A stretch of 64,000 nucleotides of DNA from assembly GCF_963678635.1 (NCBI RefSeq), contig NC_087069.1, positions 23,280,360-23,344,359 of the forward strand. Reading direction: 5' to 3'. A program made the position numbers and the translations under genes. Below are positions 62,434 through 64,000 of the stretch, piece by piece (position 1 is the stretch's first letter; every line of letters begins with the position of its first letter). Under the pieces are notes generated by a model. The model ran no database searches. It was not told the DNA's origin and saw only the letters and a list, made by a program, of their open reading frames with translations. The stretch comes from Symsagittifera roscoffensis. Its lineage: Eukaryota > Xenacoelomorpha > Acoela > Convolutidae.

Positions 62434-63380
62434 AATTGGGAGGATTTAATTTGACTAAATTTGTCAGTAATGCTGATGAAATCACTTCAGCAATGAACCC
62501 CGAGGAATCCGAAACCTCATCTTCACCCATCAAGGAAATATGTAACGGTGCCGAACAATCATCACACGTCTTAGATCTTAAGTGGGACCATGTGAAAGAC
62601 ACATTGGTTGTTAGCAGAGGCGTGGATCGTCCTCTCGATAAAGCAATAACTCAACGAACCGTCTTGAGTTTCGTCTCTTCTGTGTTTGACCCTGTTGGGT
62701 TAGTAGCTCCATACACAGTTAGGGCCCGTCTTTTACTGAAAGATATTTGGAAAATCAGTGGTCAAAGTTGGGACGACGAATTGCCAGAAGACATAAGAGA
62801 TAAGTTTCTCGAGTGGCACTCCGGTCTCCATCTCTTAGGGCAATTGACTATTCCCCGTTGTTACTTCACAGAGCCTGTTGATCAAATTGAGCTCCACATG
62901 TTCAATGATAGCTCGCAGGACGTTTTCTGTGCTGTTGGATTTTTGCGTGCGCGACTCGCGAGCTCGCATAAAACTCAAATATCCTTCATCTTTGGTAAAG
63001 CTCGCGTTGCGCCCATGAAGGCGCTATCTATACCGAAGCTAGAGCTTCAAGCTGCTCTGCTCGCCCCACGACTAAAAGATGATATACTGGCCGCCCTTAC
63101 CGTCTCTATTAATCATGTCTTTATGTGGACAGATAGTACAACAGTTTTGCAGTGGCTAAACTCCACTGAAAAATTACCTGTATTCGTCGCTAATCAGGTC
63201 GGCGAAATCCTCGAGTCGACCACTATTGATGAGTGGCACCATGTTCTGAGCGGCGATAATCCAGCTGATACCGGTACGAGGGGGGGATTTCTTCGGAAGC
63301 CCTCAAGGATAGCAGCTGGGTTATTGGTCCGAGCATTCTCAGGACTACTGATTGGCCGTTTATACCCGACGAACGTGTAA
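62418..63380 (+). CDS. pol: BEL/Pao RT C-terminus and A17/RNase H region
   Basis: Continues the RT in a new register (LLKLGGFNLTKF), then the Peptidase_A17-type region (RTVLSFVSSVFDPVGLVAPYTV, WDDELPEDI) and an RNase H-like part (MWTDSTTVLQWL, NPADTGTRG). Coding text leaves this frame at a run of seven G (63280-63286); the residues after that run to the stop at 63378 are out of register. Confidence 0.88.
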   Translation: MVSLLKLGGFNLTKFVSNADEITSAMNPEESETSSSPIKEICNGAEQSSHVLDLKWDHVKDTLVVSRGVDRPLDKAITQRTVLSFVSSVFDPVGLVAPYTVRARLLLKDIWKISGQSWDDELPEDIRDKFLEWHSGLHLLGQLTIPRCYFTEPVDQIELHMFNDSSQDVFCAVGFLRARLASSHKTQISFIFGKARVAPMKALSIPKLELQAALLAPRLKDDILAALTVSINHVFMWTDSTTVLQWLNSTEKLPVFVANQVGEILESTTIDEWHHVLSGDNPADTGTRGGFLRKPSRIAAGLLVRAFSGLLIGRLYPTNV

Positions 63381-64000
63381 TCAACAAAATTCGTTTGAAG
63401 GGTCCTTCTTGTGATGTTGATAATTGCTTGGAGACATCATCATCCTTCGTCACCGATGTCACATCAATCAAACATCCCGAACACGGGTTCAATTGGGAAA
63501 GGTTCAGTTCCTTTACAAGATATAAACGAGTAGTCGCTTTTATGTTGAGGATGTTGCCTTCACATAAGCATTTTCGTGGTAAGGACTTACGAATCACCGA
63601 CCCCACTGAACTTGATATTGTAGAAAGCAAACTGATTCATCTTGCTCAGATGGAATCCTTTCCCGTTGAGTTAAAAACACTCACCGCTGGCAAACCTATT
63701 AAGAATATTAGTAAAATTGCCACATACTCGCCATTTATCGGTCCCGCTGGAATCATTCGTTCCACCGGACGGATTGTGCGCTTAGTGAATACCGAGTTTG
63801 ATACTAAGCACCCAATAATACTCGACGCCCGACATACCTTAGTTCGTTTGTTGGCCCGCAGCCTCCACCATGAGCATTTTCATCAAGGATTAGATTACAT
63901 GCGCTCCGTTTTAAATATGAAATATGCAATACTTGGGTTGCGTCGACTACTGCGGTCTATCGAAAATCGATGTGTAACATGCCGTAAACGCAAAACAAGC
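63287..64000 (+). CDS. pol: BEL/Pao integrase N-terminal part, cut by window end
   Basis: In the register after the G7 run the frame is open to the end of the window. Near the end it shows an integrase zinc-binding module: SLHHEHFHQG with the histidines and CVTCRK with the cysteines (about 63870-63990). The catalytic core lies beyond the window. Confidence 0.85.
   Translation, partial: MSSEALKDSSWVIGPSILRTTDWPFIPDERVINKIRLKGPSCDVDNCLETSSSFVTDVTSIKHPEHGFNWERFSSFTRYKRVVAFMLRMLPSHKHFRGKDLRITDPTELDIVESKLIHLAQMESFPVELKTLTAGKPIKNISKIATYSPFIGPAGIIRSTGRIVRLVNTEFDTKHPIILDARHTLVRLLARSLHHEHFHQGLDYMRSVLNMKYAILGLRRLLRSIENRCVTCRKRKTS

Larger units (their letters stand above)
55980..64000 (+). mobile_element. 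BEL/Pao LTR retroelement, truncated by window end
   Basis: A tRNA-Lys-type primer site at 56295 follows a probable LTR. Then come two kinds of tandem repeat, an extra ORF (57599-58156), and a gag-pol with DUF1759-type Gag, two zinc knuckles, a DUF1758-type protease, BEL-type RT (YMDDYLDS), the A17/RNase H region and the start of integrase at the window edge. The 3' LTR is outside, so LTR limits and target duplication cannot be tested. One stop and three frame changes break gag-pol. Confidence 0.85.

Overview
The window is animal nuclear DNA, most likely from an invertebrate. It has a split gene for a ciliary dynein chain, an orphan exon of a fibrinogen-related domain, a BEL/Pao retroelement (a group known only from animals) and many short inverted-repeat transposons in AT-rich sequence. 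A larvacean (appendicularian) tunicate is a reasonable guess, because env-bearing Ty3/Gypsy elements (the Tor family) and non-GT introns are known there, but nothing in the window proves it.

Layout. 1-12.1 kb: a repeat-rich region. On the minus strand it holds a macrodomain-like ORF (8.4-8.8 kb) and two long, adjoining, unrecognised reading frames (8.0-4.2 kb) broken by in-frame stops. A 200-N assembly gap lies at 8999-9198. 11.8-13.8 kb: two non-autonomous DNA transposons, one with hAT-type ends and a near-perfect 8-bp target duplication. 14.75-15.1 kb: the last exon of a fibrinogen-related gene. 15.1-19.8 kb: no gene seen.

19,832-38,744 is the most striking object: an 18.9-kb Ty3/Gypsy LTR retroelement. 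Its 410-bp LTRs differ at a single base, it has a 4-bp target duplication (ATAC), and it is about two to three times the usual size. Besides a fused gag-protease-RT-RNaseH-integrase frame it carries a basic leader ORF, two small membrane-protein ORFs, a 377-codon ORF with no methionine codon at all, an 872-residue envelope-like glycoprotein and a 601-residue protein of unknown kind. Three of the junctions overlap as ATGA or ATG...TAA, and a strong splice donor follows the last stop codon. A decayed relative of its LTR lies inverted at about 47.87-48.23 kb.

38.7-46.6 kb is a nest of short inverted-repeat elements sharing GGCTCTTTTCC...GGAAAAGAGCC ends. It includes long foldbacks and a 1.59-kb tandem duplication. 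44.6 kb: a small gene for a secreted eight-cysteine peptide. 49.8-54.2 kb: the host gene for axonemal dynein intermediate chain 4 (DNAI4/WDR78) in four exons, one intron being GC-AG. 55.9 kb to the end: a tRNA-like sequence, then a BEL/Pao retroelement with a tRNA-Lys-type primer site, an extra ORF resembling an SGNH hydrolase upstream of gag, and a gag-pol broken by one stop and three frame changes. It runs off the window in the integrase.
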